A program made the translations under genes and the position numbers. From assembly GCA_002839765.1 (NCBI GenBank), contig PGYR01000009.1, positions 1-64,000 of the forward strand: a DNA stretch of 64,000 nucleotides. Reading direction: 5' to 3'. This stretch comes from Ignavibacteriae bacterium HGW-Ignavibacteriae-4 (GTDB lineage Bacteria; Bacteroidota; Ignavibacteria; Kapaibacteriales; UBA2268). Under the pieces are notes generated by a model. It made no database searches and was not told where the DNA came from. It was given only the letters and a program-made list of their open reading frames with translations. Shown here piece after piece: positions 44,155-52,561 of this stretch; the stretch's first letter is position 1; each line of letters begins with the position of its first letter.

Positions 44155-44914
44155 TAATCAGATTTTTAGATTTCAAATACTGTTCTATTCGTCCGCAAAT
44201 ATCGTGCAAGTTTTTTGAAACAGGTAAATTATTATTACTTATAGTTATTAATTCTTGAGTTTGTATAGATTTTCTTACTTCTCGATCATAAGGAATGAAC
44301 CCAACATTATTGAAATTTACGCCCAAAAACTTATTGGTCGTAAGATTTATCTTACTAATTATCTCATCGTAATCTTCTTCATCTATTACATTATTAACTA
44401 ATATTCCTATTTTGTCTGACTCTACAAATGGTAAAATAAGTTTAAGTAGCCCATAAGAATCAACTATAGTTGTGGGTTCATCCGTTATTAATACTATAGA
44501 CAAGTCTGACAAAATACACGATTCGAGGACTAACTCACCTGCCCCAGGCATAGTGTCTATCACAACATAGTCATACGTATCTAATGATTTAATCTCTTGA
44601 TAAATTTCATAAAATTTCTCGCTATGCTCACTATCAAGTCTATCACTGAGAGGACTATCTATTATTAAGTCGAAATCCTGCTCTACTTTAAATATAGTAT
44701 CTTTAAACTTTACATTTGAACTGATATAGTCATTTAATCTAAGAGGTGGATCAACTCCTAAAATCAAATGTAAATTTGGAAAGTTTAAATTTGAATCCCA
44801 AAGTAGTGTCTTACCTTTTTGTGAAAGAAGATGTGCCAGATTAGCAGCAACGAAGCTTTTACCAACTCCACCTTTACCACTGCAAATAGTTATGAATTTT
44901 GTTGGTTTATCCAT
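44141..44914 (-). CDS. flhG: MinD-like ATPase FlhG (FleN)
   Basis: A 257-residue MinD/ParA-class ATPase. The deviant Walker A motif is SGKGGVGKS (12-20) with both signature lysines; a second motif LWDSNLNFPNLHLILG and VVIDTMPGAGEL follow. Adjacency to flhF identifies it as FlhG, which sets flagellar number and stimulates FlhF. It overlaps flhF by eight bases. The N-terminal FlhF-activating extension of longer FlhG proteins is missing: only about ten residues precede the P-loop. Confidence 0.9.
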   Translation of the reverse strand: MDKPTKFITICSGKGGVGKSFVAANLAHLLSQKGKTLLWDSNLNFPNLHLILGVDPPLRLNDYISSNVKFKDTIFKVEQDFDLIIDSPLSDRLDSEHSEKFYEIYQEIKSLDTYDYVVIDTMPGAGELVLESCILSDLSIVLITDEPTTIVDSYGLLKLILPFVESDKIGILVNNVIDEEDYDEIISKINLTTNKFLGVNFNNVGFIPYDREVRKSIQTQELITISNNNLPVSKNLHDICGRIEQYLKSKNLINENR

Positions 44915-45896
44915 TGCTAAGTATCATCTTTTTAATTCCACTTACATCTGCAAGCTCAATATCATCCGGTATATTTGAGCCATTTGTATAAAAGCATAAG
45001 GTTAGATTTTTATTTATCAAAAGCTCGACAATTGGTTGAATTTCAAAATTTTCATCTAATCCTGAAAGCCCTATGAAACTACTGCTATAGATATTCAATT
45101 GTTTTGATAAATAATTTGGAGACCCATTTACAGGTAAGATAAGGATATTCTCAAGTGATGAATTCGTATATTTTGATTTACTATCAAAGTCAATTAAAAT
45201 CAAATCATAAGCTTTTTTGTTGTCTATTAGACGATTAAGCTCTTCTTCTGATCCAGCTTTCTCAAAATTCAAATCTAATACTTTACAATATGCTGCTAAT
45301 AAATCATTAGCACCGAAATTGTGATTGTTAGCACCAATTACCAGAACATTAGACGAGTTCATAAGTTTGTGGATAACTGCAAACTTCAAGAGAGTTGAAG
45401 ATTTACCTACACCCGATGGGCCAACAAAACCATAAACTTTTCGTGAAATCCGTTTTTGAAATAGATTATCAATTTTTATTCTACTTATGATAGAGTTGAG
45501 TAAATCATGTTCGGAAATATCAAGATTATTTGATTTAGAAATAGATTGTAATGTAGGTCCAATAAACGTTTCTTCGAAACCTAATTTTTTAAGATAAATA
45601 TATTTTGCTGCTAGATTTTTATCTAAGTAGCTGAGAAATGGATAATTAATAGATTCAATTAGGTTTTCAATTTTACTATTATCTATTTCTTGGACTTCTG
45701 ATCTTGATTTAGATACTGCTTTAGGTACGTTTTTTATTTTTTCATCGATAGCTGCTACTATCTCAATAGTGTCCTTACCGGTTTCACTATTCTTAATATT
45801 TCTAGTAGAAAGTATTATTGCATCTTCTCCAAGTTCTTTTTTTATTAGAACTTTACCTTCACTTAGGTTCTCAGCAATTATCTTCTTTATTCTCAT
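44907..45896 (-). CDS. flhF: Flagellar SRP-type GTPase FlhF, degenerate active site
   Basis: FlhF places the flagellum at the pole. The N-terminal segment MRIKKIIAENLSEGKVLIKK with ELGEDAIILSTR is characteristic, and the P-loop GPSGVGKS (159-166) is intact. Later motifs of the GTPase are changed: DTAG-type sequence reads DFDSKSK (236-242), TKLD reads SGLD (278-281), and the strand after the P-loop reads GANNHNFGAND where D-x-Y-R is expected. The end TNGSNIPDDIELAD (304-317) keeps the usual GQ-x-VP-x-DIE shape. It may bind but not hydrolyse nucleotide. It heads the nine-gene unit. Confidence 0.85.
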   Translation of the reverse strand: MRIKKIIAENLSEGKVLIKKELGEDAIILSTRNIKNSETGKDTIEIVAAIDEKIKNVPKAVSKSRSEVQEIDNSKIENLIESINYPFLSYLDKNLAAKYIYLKKLGFEETFIGPTLQSISKSNNLDISEHDLLNSIISRIKIDNLFQKRISRKVYGFVGPSGVGKSSTLLKFAVIHKLMNSSNVLVIGANNHNFGANDLLAAYCKVLDLNFEKAGSEEELNRLIDNKKAYDLILIDFDSKSKYTNSSLENILILPVNGSPNYLSKQLNIYSSSFIGLSGLDENFEIQPIVELLINKNLTLCFYTNGSNIPDDIELADVSGIKKMILSNG

Positions 45897-46000
45897 CTAT
45901 TCAATTACCAATTTATGCAGATATACAGATTTATGTGATGTAAAAATATAAATGATTTTTACAATAAAATAAGTATTAATATAAATTATTAATTAGTAAT

Positions 46001-48448
46001 TTAAAAATGAAAATATTTTAACGGGAAGCTATTTCCTATTCTAGTGTTTCTAATAAAATATAAACCTTTATTTTTGAGCAAGGTATTAAGGTCTATATTT
46101 TGTCCATCATCTAAAATAAAATTACTTATTATTTCCTTCCCTTCGTAATTATATATTGAAATTATTGCGCTTGAATTAGAGTGAAGTATCGATTCATTAA
46201 TTTCCAAATCATCTTTCCAATCAAACTCTATTACACGGAGACCGTGTACACATATATCAACGTTCACGGTATCACTTTTACTTCCGTAATAACAATTATT
46301 ACCACTTTTACTATATAATAAAAATTCAGGAGTAAATATTGAATCTTTGTTGAGTAAAGATCGAAGTAATATAACTACAGAATTACCACCAGTTATATGA
46401 CTCCTTGGTAGATCATAAGTTAATGAATAGTAGATAGTATCGTTTATTGTAGTGTCAATCAATTGACTCATTACAGACTCATCAAGTATTTCAAAATCTA
46501 ACAATTCAAACCATTCTCGATTAAACTTAAATAAGATGGTATAATTATTAAGAAATGTAAGTGTATCTTTTGCTTGATTAAGTGAGATTGTAAAATAAAT
46601 CTCATCACCAGGTGTAATTTTAGAAATAGTTGGTTTATTTAAAGGAATAGATTCATTGAATCTAAAGTAAACAGTATCATAAAAAACTTTACCAGTTTCT
46701 GAAGTTGCCGTAATAATGAACTTGGATTCGAATGGATTATTAGTTAAAAAGCCATTGAAGTTCACTACCATGCTATCAGTAGAAAAATTGTAATTATAAG
46801 TCATTCCTTCAGAAGAGATTACATTAAAATCTAAAAATTTATAATTTTTTGAAATGTATCCTTGATTGCCTTCTGCACCGAATGTACTTTTTATACGATA
46901 ATCTATGTTGAATGAATCACAATCGAAATAATTTGATTTTGAAACAAGTGTATCAATCAAAGGTAAATTCCCTATTGCTGTTTGCATACCATAAGAGTCA
47001 GCTGTACCAAAACCATAAAGGAATGCAGCTAACCTAACTTCTGAATTGATACTATGTACTCCAGGTTTTATTTCAAATCTTAACCAATAGTAACTAGTAT
47101 TTCCAATTCTATTATTCTTAATACTGGGATTAGCAATATAGATAGGCATACCATCTAATTCAATAGATTCTAATTGATTACTTATGTTTTTGGTTAGATC
47201 TACATTGACAATCATATTAATATTATGTTTATCAAAATCATTATAAGAAGGAACTAGAAATCTAACATTATTTGTGAACTGTTCTTCATTAATCAAATTT
47301 AGCATGAATGGATCGTAGTTGTCATTTCTTGTATTACTCCTATTCTTTTCCCAATCCTGAGAATATGCATATTGAGTTACAAGTATTGGGCCATCTGCCT
47401 CCCATATTGTTGATCCTTTTATTCCAATTAAGCTTTGGCTATTATAACTATTGATTTTTGCATTATTAAACTCATAAAATCCACCACCTGTGTTGATGGT
47501 TACTTTTTCAGTTTTTGTAAGGTTTCCATTCTCATTATAATTGGTAATTGTAAGTTGTGTATTATCTTTTAGAGGTAATACACGAAAAAAGTCTCCCATT
47601 TTACGTCCAAAATCAATCGAAATATATTTATTTCTCCAATTCGAAAGTGGCTGCATCATCTCTATAAGATGATCAAACCCATTGTCTGGATTGTCTTGAG
47701 GTATTAACGTTCTCTCATGAAAGGAAATAAGCCCAATAGGATTATTTCCAATAATAAGTGAACCTGATATATCAAAAGTATTATTGAAATCAGACTGAGT
47801 TTTTATTGTATAAGATTCATTTTTATTCAACTTCAAATAAAGTGTATCACCTAATTCATGATTACCTGATTTAGTACTACCTTTCAAATATCCTTTACCT
47901 TTAAGTACTACTTTGATAAGTGTATTGTCTTCCTGAGATAATATAGTAAAGCCAGAAGAACGAGATTCTCTATTACGATAATGATGATAGAAAGAATTAT
48001 GTATATAATTATGACCCCATTCTGAAACAGGGTATGCAAGATAGCCATCGGAAGTATTATTTTTAGAATTTATCACAAAGACTGAAATTGGATTATTAGA
48101 TAATATTTCGATTACTTTATTACTAACTTGACCATCAGAAGTTTCTTCAATCTCATTCTGTTTTCCTAATTCAAAATTATCTAAAGATAATATTTCATCC
48201 TTATTAATAGTACGAGTTACAGTTTTGTTGTTATATTGATTTCTTAAGGTAACTGTAGCGCCATCAGAACAACTAATATATATAGCCAACTTAACATTAT
48301 TATCAAAATCACTACTATTCGTACGTTCATTTTGAGGGAATGCTATTAGAAACCGTGTTCCTTCGCTGGCATTTTCCTGAGAATATATTGTAATTACATT
48401 TAGAATGATAAATAATGTAATTACTATTTTATTTATATATGTTTTCAT
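46001..48448 (-). CDS. Secreted protein with IgGFc-binding-like domain
   Basis: An 815-residue exported protein (signal peptide ends NVITIYSQ, about 23). Residues 25-480 resemble the IgGFc_binding domain common in large surface proteins of this phylum: GTRFLIAFPQNE, NPISVFVINSKN, WGHNYI and ILVTQYAYSQ are visible. Beta-rich regions follow to about 740. The end (SAIISIYNYEGKEI to NKGLYFIRN) looks like a short T9SS sorting domain. The domain name does not imply antibody binding here. The likely role is adhesion or matrix contact. Confidence 0.75.
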   Translation of the reverse strand: MKTYINKIVITLFIILNVITIYSQENASEGTRFLIAFPQNERTNSSDFDNNVKLAIYISCSDGATVTLRNQYNNKTVTRTINKDEILSLDNFELGKQNEIEETSDGQVSNKVIEILSNNPISVFVINSKNNTSDGYLAYPVSEWGHNYIHNSFYHHYRNRESRSSGFTILSQEDNTLIKVVLKGKGYLKGSTKSGNHELGDTLYLKLNKNESYTIKTQSDFNNTFDISGSLIIGNNPIGLISFHERTLIPQDNPDNGFDHLIEMMQPLSNWRNKYISIDFGRKMGDFFRVLPLKDNTQLTITNYNENGNLTKTEKVTINTGGGFYEFNNAKINSYNSQSLIGIKGSTIWEADGPILVTQYAYSQDWEKNRSNTRNDNYDPFMLNLINEEQFTNNVRFLVPSYNDFDKHNINMIVNVDLTKNISNQLESIELDGMPIYIANPSIKNNRIGNTSYYWLRFEIKPGVHSINSEVRLAAFLYGFGTADSYGMQTAIGNLPLIDTLVSKSNYFDCDSFNIDYRIKSTFGAEGNQGYISKNYKFLDFNVISSEGMTYNYNFSTDSMVVNFNGFLTNNPFESKFIITATSETGKVFYDTVYFRFNESIPLNKPTISKITPGDEIYFTISLNQAKDTLTFLNNYTILFKFNREWFELLDFEILDESVMSQLIDTTINDTIYYSLTYDLPRSHITGGNSVVILLRSLLNKDSIFTPEFLLYSKSGNNCYYGSKSDTVNVDICVHGLRVIEFDWKDDLEINESILHSNSSAIISIYNYEGKEIISNFILDDGQNIDLNTLLKNKGLYFIRNTRIGNSFPLKYFHF

Positions 48449-48500
48449 AATAACATTAACACCTGAAACTTAAAAAGGTAACAATTGTTGATAATTCGCT

Positions 48501-48508
48501 CAAAACTA
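48501..48508 (-). promoter_or_regulatory. Possible -7 box of the IgGFc-binding-like gene
   Basis: On the minus strand this reads TAGTTTTG, a full match to TAnnTTTG, about 53 bases ahead of the start codon. No clear TTG lies at the right distance upstream, so support is partial. Confidence 0.25.
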
Positions 48509-48545
48509 ATATACCTATATTTTAAGAATTAGAATAATATTTTCT

Positions 48546-48553
48546 TAATTTTG
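48546..48553 (+). promoter_or_regulatory. Possible -7 box of the transketolase unit
   Basis: TAATTTTG fits TAnnTTTG and lies 26 bases before the transketolase ATG (48580). The -33 position has no TTG. The divergent gene has a matching box at 48501-48508, so both transcripts may start from this shared 131-base gap. Confidence 0.3.
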
Positions 48554-48579
48554 AACATATTAATAAATGAAAATATAAA

Positions 48580-49455
48580 ATGAGTCTGGAAATCAATTTT
48601 TCTACAAAAATATTTGATAATAAGGTAAGAGAGCATAACGAATATGACGAAATTGCTCTTACTATTAGACAAGATATAATAAAGAGTTTAGTTTTAGCGA
48701 AGTCTGGTCATCCCGGTGGTCCACTTGGTATAACTGATGTCATGTCAGTTTTATTTTTTGGTGGCATAATGAAATATGATTCATCAAGTCCTGATTGGTC
48801 AGGTAGAGATAGGTTTGTACTTTCAGCTGGACACATGGCACCAGTCCTATATTCTACTTTAGCTAGAGCAGGTTACTTCCCCACTGAGGAATTGAAATCA
48901 TTAAGAAAATATGGTTCTAGATTACAAGGACATCCAGGATTAGATATGAACTTACCTGGTATAGAAACATCTTCTGGTTCATTAGGTCAAGGCGTTTCTA
49001 TTGCTGTAGGAATGGCAATGTCGGATTGGATAATTGACAAGAATGATAAAAAAGTATTCTGTATCACGGGTGATGGTGAATTACAAGAAGGTGCTTGTTG
49101 GGAAGCGGCCATGGCGGCAGGTAGTCATAAGTTAAGCAATTTCTGTTGGATAGTTGACAATAATGACTGTCAAATAGATGGAAGAGTTAAGGATATAATG
49201 TCGGTTTACCCAATTAAGGAAAAATTTGAGTCATTTAATTTTGATGTAATTGAAATAGATGGACATGACTATAATCAAATAAAAGAAGCCTTTGATAAAT
49301 TCGAAGAAAATTATAAGAATAAAGGATTGCCAACTTGTATTGTAGCAAAAACATATATGGGTAAAGGCGTATCATTTATGAACGATGAATACAAATGGCA
49401 TGGTAATCCACCAAATGAAGAACAGGCTGAAATAGCATTGTCAGAACTACATTAA
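48580..49455 (+). CDS. Transketolase, N-terminal subunit
   Basis: The thiamine-diphosphate-binding half of a split transketolase. Motifs: SGHPGGPLG (47-55), the diphosphate/metal motif GDGELQEGACWEAA with IVDNND. The 291-residue length is normal for this half-size form. The partner half is encoded at 50082-51098, separated by a lipoprotein gene whose ATG overlaps this stop (TAATG). With rpe elsewhere in the window, it serves the non-oxidative pentose phosphate pathway. Confidence 0.95.
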   Translation: MSLEINFSTKIFDNKVREHNEYDEIALTIRQDIIKSLVLAKSGHPGGPLGITDVMSVLFFGGIMKYDSSSPDWSGRDRFVLSAGHMAPVLYSTLARAGYFPTEELKSLRKYGSRLQGHPGLDMNLPGIETSSGSLGQGVSIAVGMAMSDWIIDKNDKKVFCITGDGELQEGACWEAAMAAGSHKLSNFCWIVDNNDCQIDGRVKDIMSVYPIKEKFESFNFDVIEIDGHDYNQIKEAFDKFEENYKNKGLPTCIVAKTYMGKGVSFMNDEYKWHGNPPNEEQAEIALSELH

Positions 49456-50066
49456 TGAAAAAGTTAACCATCATAACGTTTTTATTGTTAATTCTGATTT
49501 CTTGTGAATCAAATAAACCAGAAGAAGTAGGGATTATAAAAGATAGTACTTCGACAAGTTCTGGTGTAACTGAATTTAAGTTTAATGAAGATGTGGTTCA
49601 TAAAATTAGTAAAGAAAAGACTATTAAAGTCGAAGGTAAAGAGCTAGTTACTCCAAATAGATTGTTTGATTTTTACCCAAGTTCTATTAAAAATATTAAG
49701 CTTGAGAAATCATCATCTGGACAAACTCGCTCTGGTTTGGGACGTTATACTACCTCTACAGGTGTATATGAGGCAAAAGGAAAGTTAATAAAAGTAAGAA
49801 TTGCTGATTATTATAGTAAAGAATTTTTCCCTGATTATCAATTACTTATTGATTTACCAAGTGAGGATCCCGGTTTTAAACTTACGAGATTAGATCTGAA
49901 AGATGGGTATATTGGTTTTATGCGTTGGGAAGAAACTTATAAATATGGATATATTAGTTTGTTCGTACAAAACAGATTCCACGTATTAATTGACATCGAA
50001 GGATTCCCTGATTTGAAAGATAATTACAAAGATTTAGTTTATAAATTCAATTTTGAAAATAAATAA
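49455..50066 (+). CDS. Lipoprotein of unknown function between transketolase halves
   Basis: A 203-residue predicted lipoprotein: signal MKKLTIITFLLLILISC with the lipid-bearing cysteine at 17. After a Ser/Thr-rich linker, residues 50-203 form a folded-looking beta-rich domain (RLFDFYPSSIKNIKLEKSS, FPDYQLLIDLPS). No family is recognised. It is coupled to the first transketolase half by a one-base overlap and is followed after 15 bases by the second half, so all three are made together. Confidence 0.8.
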   Translation: MKKLTIITFLLLILISCESNKPEEVGIIKDSTSTSSGVTEFKFNEDVVHKISKEKTIKVEGKELVTPNRLFDFYPSSIKNIKLEKSSSGQTRSGLGRYTTSTGVYEAKGKLIKVRIADYYSKEFFPDYQLLIDLPSEDPGFKLTRLDLKDGYIGFMRWEETYKYGYISLFVQNRFHVLIDIEGFPDLKDNYKDLVYKFNFENK

Positions 50067-50081
50067 GATAAAGTATAAATA

Positions 50082-51098
50082 ATGACAAGAATAGAAAGCT
50101 ACGGAAATAAGCCAACGAGAGATGGATTCGGATTAGGATTAGTTGAGTTAGGAGAAAAAGATGAAAGAATCGTTGTTATCGGTGCAGATGTATCTGGATC
50201 TGTGAAAACTTCATACTTCCAAGATAGATTTCCTGAAAGATTTATTTCAGTAGGTGTCGCAGAACAAAACGCTACGACTGTTGCTGTTGGGTTAGCTTTG
50301 TCCGGTAAAGTCCCATTTTTCTCTAGTTACAGTGCTTTTGCCGCTTTTAGGAATGCTGATCAAATTCGTGTATCAATTTGTTATAATGAAGCAAATGTAA
50401 AAATTGGTGGAGGACACTCGGGGCTAACAGTTGGACCTGATGGTGCTACTCATCAATCATTAGAAGAAGTAGCATTCTTAAGAACTTTACCTAATATGAC
50501 ACTAATTTGCCCAGCAGATTACGAACAAGCCAAAAAAGCGACTATAGCCATCGGCGAAATGGTAGGTCCTGCATATTTAAGATTCGGTAGACCTTCTGTT
50601 CCAATGTTCACAAAACCAGAAGATGAGTTTATTATCGGAAAGGCTGATTTGCTTAGAGAAGGTTCTGATGTTTCAATTGTTGCAAATGGAATTATGGTGT
50701 GGGAAGCTCTTAAAGCAGCTGAAGCTCTTAAAGAAAAACATAATATAAATGCCGAAGTAATAAATTGCCACACAATCAAACCAATAGATGAACATGCTCT
50801 TGTGAATTCTGCAAAGAAATGCGGAGCTATGGTAACTGCTGAAGAGCATCAAGTACATGGTGGTCTGAGTGGAGCAGTTGCGGAAGTTTTAGTTAAGAAT
50901 TATCCTATACCAATGGAATTCGTAGGAGTTAAAGATACTTTTGGTGGCAGTGGAGAACCATTTGAATTAACCGAATTATTTGGGTTGACTTGGAAGGAAA
51001 TATATGCTTCAGCTTTATTGGCTATTGATAGAAAGAACAATGGTTCTAGTGTAATCAGAAAAGTAAAAGATGTTGCTGTCTATACAGATGGAATGTAA
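50082..51098 (+). CDS. Transketolase, C-terminal subunit
   Basis: The pyrimidine-binding and C-terminal half of split transketolase. GVAEQNATTVAVGLAL contains the Glu that activates thiamine diphosphate. Residues about 200-310 form the transketolase C domain (NCHTIKPID, TAEEHQVHGGLSGAVAE). Length (338) is usual for this half. A terminator hairpin follows at 51122-51148. Confidence 0.95.
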   Translation: MTRIESYGNKPTRDGFGLGLVELGEKDERIVVIGADVSGSVKTSYFQDRFPERFISVGVAEQNATTVAVGLALSGKVPFFSSYSAFAAFRNADQIRVSICYNEANVKIGGGHSGLTVGPDGATHQSLEEVAFLRTLPNMTLICPADYEQAKKATIAIGEMVGPAYLRFGRPSVPMFTKPEDEFIIGKADLLREGSDVSIVANGIMVWEALKAAEALKEKHNINAEVINCHTIKPIDEHALVNSAKKCGAMVTAEEHQVHGGLSGAVAEVLVKNYPIPMEFVGVKDTFGGSGEPFELTELFGLTWKEIYASALLAIDRKNNGSSVIRKVKDVAVYTDGM

Positions 51099-51121
51099 TC
51101 ATAAATAAAATTTGAGAATAT

Positions 51122-51148
51122 AGGCGATTCTAAGAATCGCCTTTTTTT
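51122..51148 (+). terminator. Hairpin terminator directly abutting the cca start
   Basis: AGGCGATTCT (51122-51131) and AGAATCGCCT (51133-51142) form a strong stem, realistically eight pairs with a short loop, followed by six T (51143-51148). The cca ATG begins at the very next base (51149). It should end the transketolase transcript. Confidence 0.85.
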
Positions 51149-52561
51149 ATGAAAATAGAAATACAAGATAACGTACTTAAGCAGATAGGCGAAATTGCAG
51201 ATTCTCATAACTATGAGATTTATGTTGTTGGTGGTTATGTCCGTGATAGAATATTGGGATTTACCAAATCAGACTATGATATTACTGTTGTAGGAGACGC
51301 TATTGAATTTGCTAATATAGTGGCTAAAGTGCTAAACTCTCATGTAATAGAATATGCAAGATTCAGAACAGCATTAGTACCTTATCAAAAAATCCAAATC
51401 GAATTTGTAGGTACTCGAACAGAGAAATATACCGAAGGTTCGAGAAAACCAGAAGTAAAAGCAGGTACCCTTGAAGATGATATAAAAAGAAGGGATTTCA
51501 CTATTAATACAATGGTCGCTTCGCTAAATAAAAATACATTCGGTGAAGTCCTTGACTTATTCAATGGTATGAAAGACCTTAAAAATAGAATATTAGTTAC
51601 CCCTCTCGATCCAATTATCACTTACAAAGATGATCCACTTAGAATGATGAGGGCAGCAAGGTTCGCCTCTCAATTGGGATTTGAAATAGAAACAGAATCA
51701 TTCGAAGCAATTAAACAATTACACAAAGAAATAAAGAAAATCTCTCAAGAGCGTATTACAGATGAGTTTTTAAAAATTCTCAAAACAAATAAACCTAGTA
51801 TTGGTTTGAATATACTTATGGATACTGGTCTTCTTGAGATTATTTTCCCCGAAGTATATAATTTACGTGGAGTAGATAAAGTTGAGAAAAATGGAAGAGT
51901 GTACGCACATAAAGATGTGTTTTACCACACTTTAGAAGTAGTAGATAATATTTGTGGAATGACTGATAATATTTGGTTACGGTTTGTTGCACTTATGCAT
52001 GATATAGCCAAGCCGGTTACTAAGCGATTTCACCCGATTTCAGGGTGGACATTCCACGGACATGAGGAAATAGGAGCTAAATGGCAAAAAGGGATTTTCC
52101 GTGACCTCAAATTACCTATGGAACATCATCCTTATGTAGAGAAGTTAGTTAGACTACACCAAAGACCAATGGCACTTGTAGATGGAGAAACTACAGATAG
52201 TGCATATCGTAGATTAGCAGCTTTTGCTGGTGATGATTTAGAAGATTTATTTATACATTGCAAAGCAGATATAACTACTAAGAATTCAAATAAAATGGAA
52301 CAGTATCTTAAGAATTATGAAGTAGTTTTTGCAAGAATAAAAGAAGTTCAAGAGAACGATCACCTTCGTTCTTTCCAATCGCCAGTTAGGGGAGAGGAGA
52401 TAATGGAAATATGCAATATCAAGCCATCAAGGCTTGTTGGTCATATAAAAAATGAAATTGAAGAAGCAATATTAGAAGGCATTATACCTAATGAATACGA
52501 TATAGCTAAGTTATATTTCATTGAAAATAAAGACAAATGGATAAAGGAATTTAATACCTAA
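51149..52561 (+). CDS. cca: CCA-adding tRNA nucleotidyltransferase with HD domain
   Basis: A 470-residue class II nucleotidyltransferase. The signature GGYVRDRILG (28-37), the metal pair D42-x-D44 (SDYDITVVG) and RRDFTIN are present. An HD domain follows (about 255-375, with HTLEVVDN and MHDIAKP), as in CCA enzymes with phosphohydrolase activity. It adds or repairs the 3' CCA of tRNAs; a poly(A) polymerase role is a lesser alternative. The start lies immediately after a terminator T run. The stop overlaps the convergent AddB-like gene by four bases. Confidence 0.92.
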   Translation: MKIEIQDNVLKQIGEIADSHNYEIYVVGGYVRDRILGFTKSDYDITVVGDAIEFANIVAKVLNSHVIEYARFRTALVPYQKIQIEFVGTRTEKYTEGSRKPEVKAGTLEDDIKRRDFTINTMVASLNKNTFGEVLDLFNGMKDLKNRILVTPLDPIITYKDDPLRMMRAARFASQLGFEIETESFEAIKQLHKEIKKISQERITDEFLKILKTNKPSIGLNILMDTGLLEIIFPEVYNLRGVDKVEKNGRVYAHKDVFYHTLEVVDNICGMTDNIWLRFVALMHDIAKPVTKRFHPISGWTFHGHEEIGAKWQKGIFRDLKLPMEHHPYVEKLVRLHQRPMALVDGETTDSAYRRLAAFAGDDLEDLFIHCKADITTKNSNKMEQYLKNYEVVFARIKEVQENDHLRSFQSPVRGEEIMEICNIKPSRLVGHIKNEIEEAILEGIIPNEYDIAKLYFIENKDKWIKEFNT

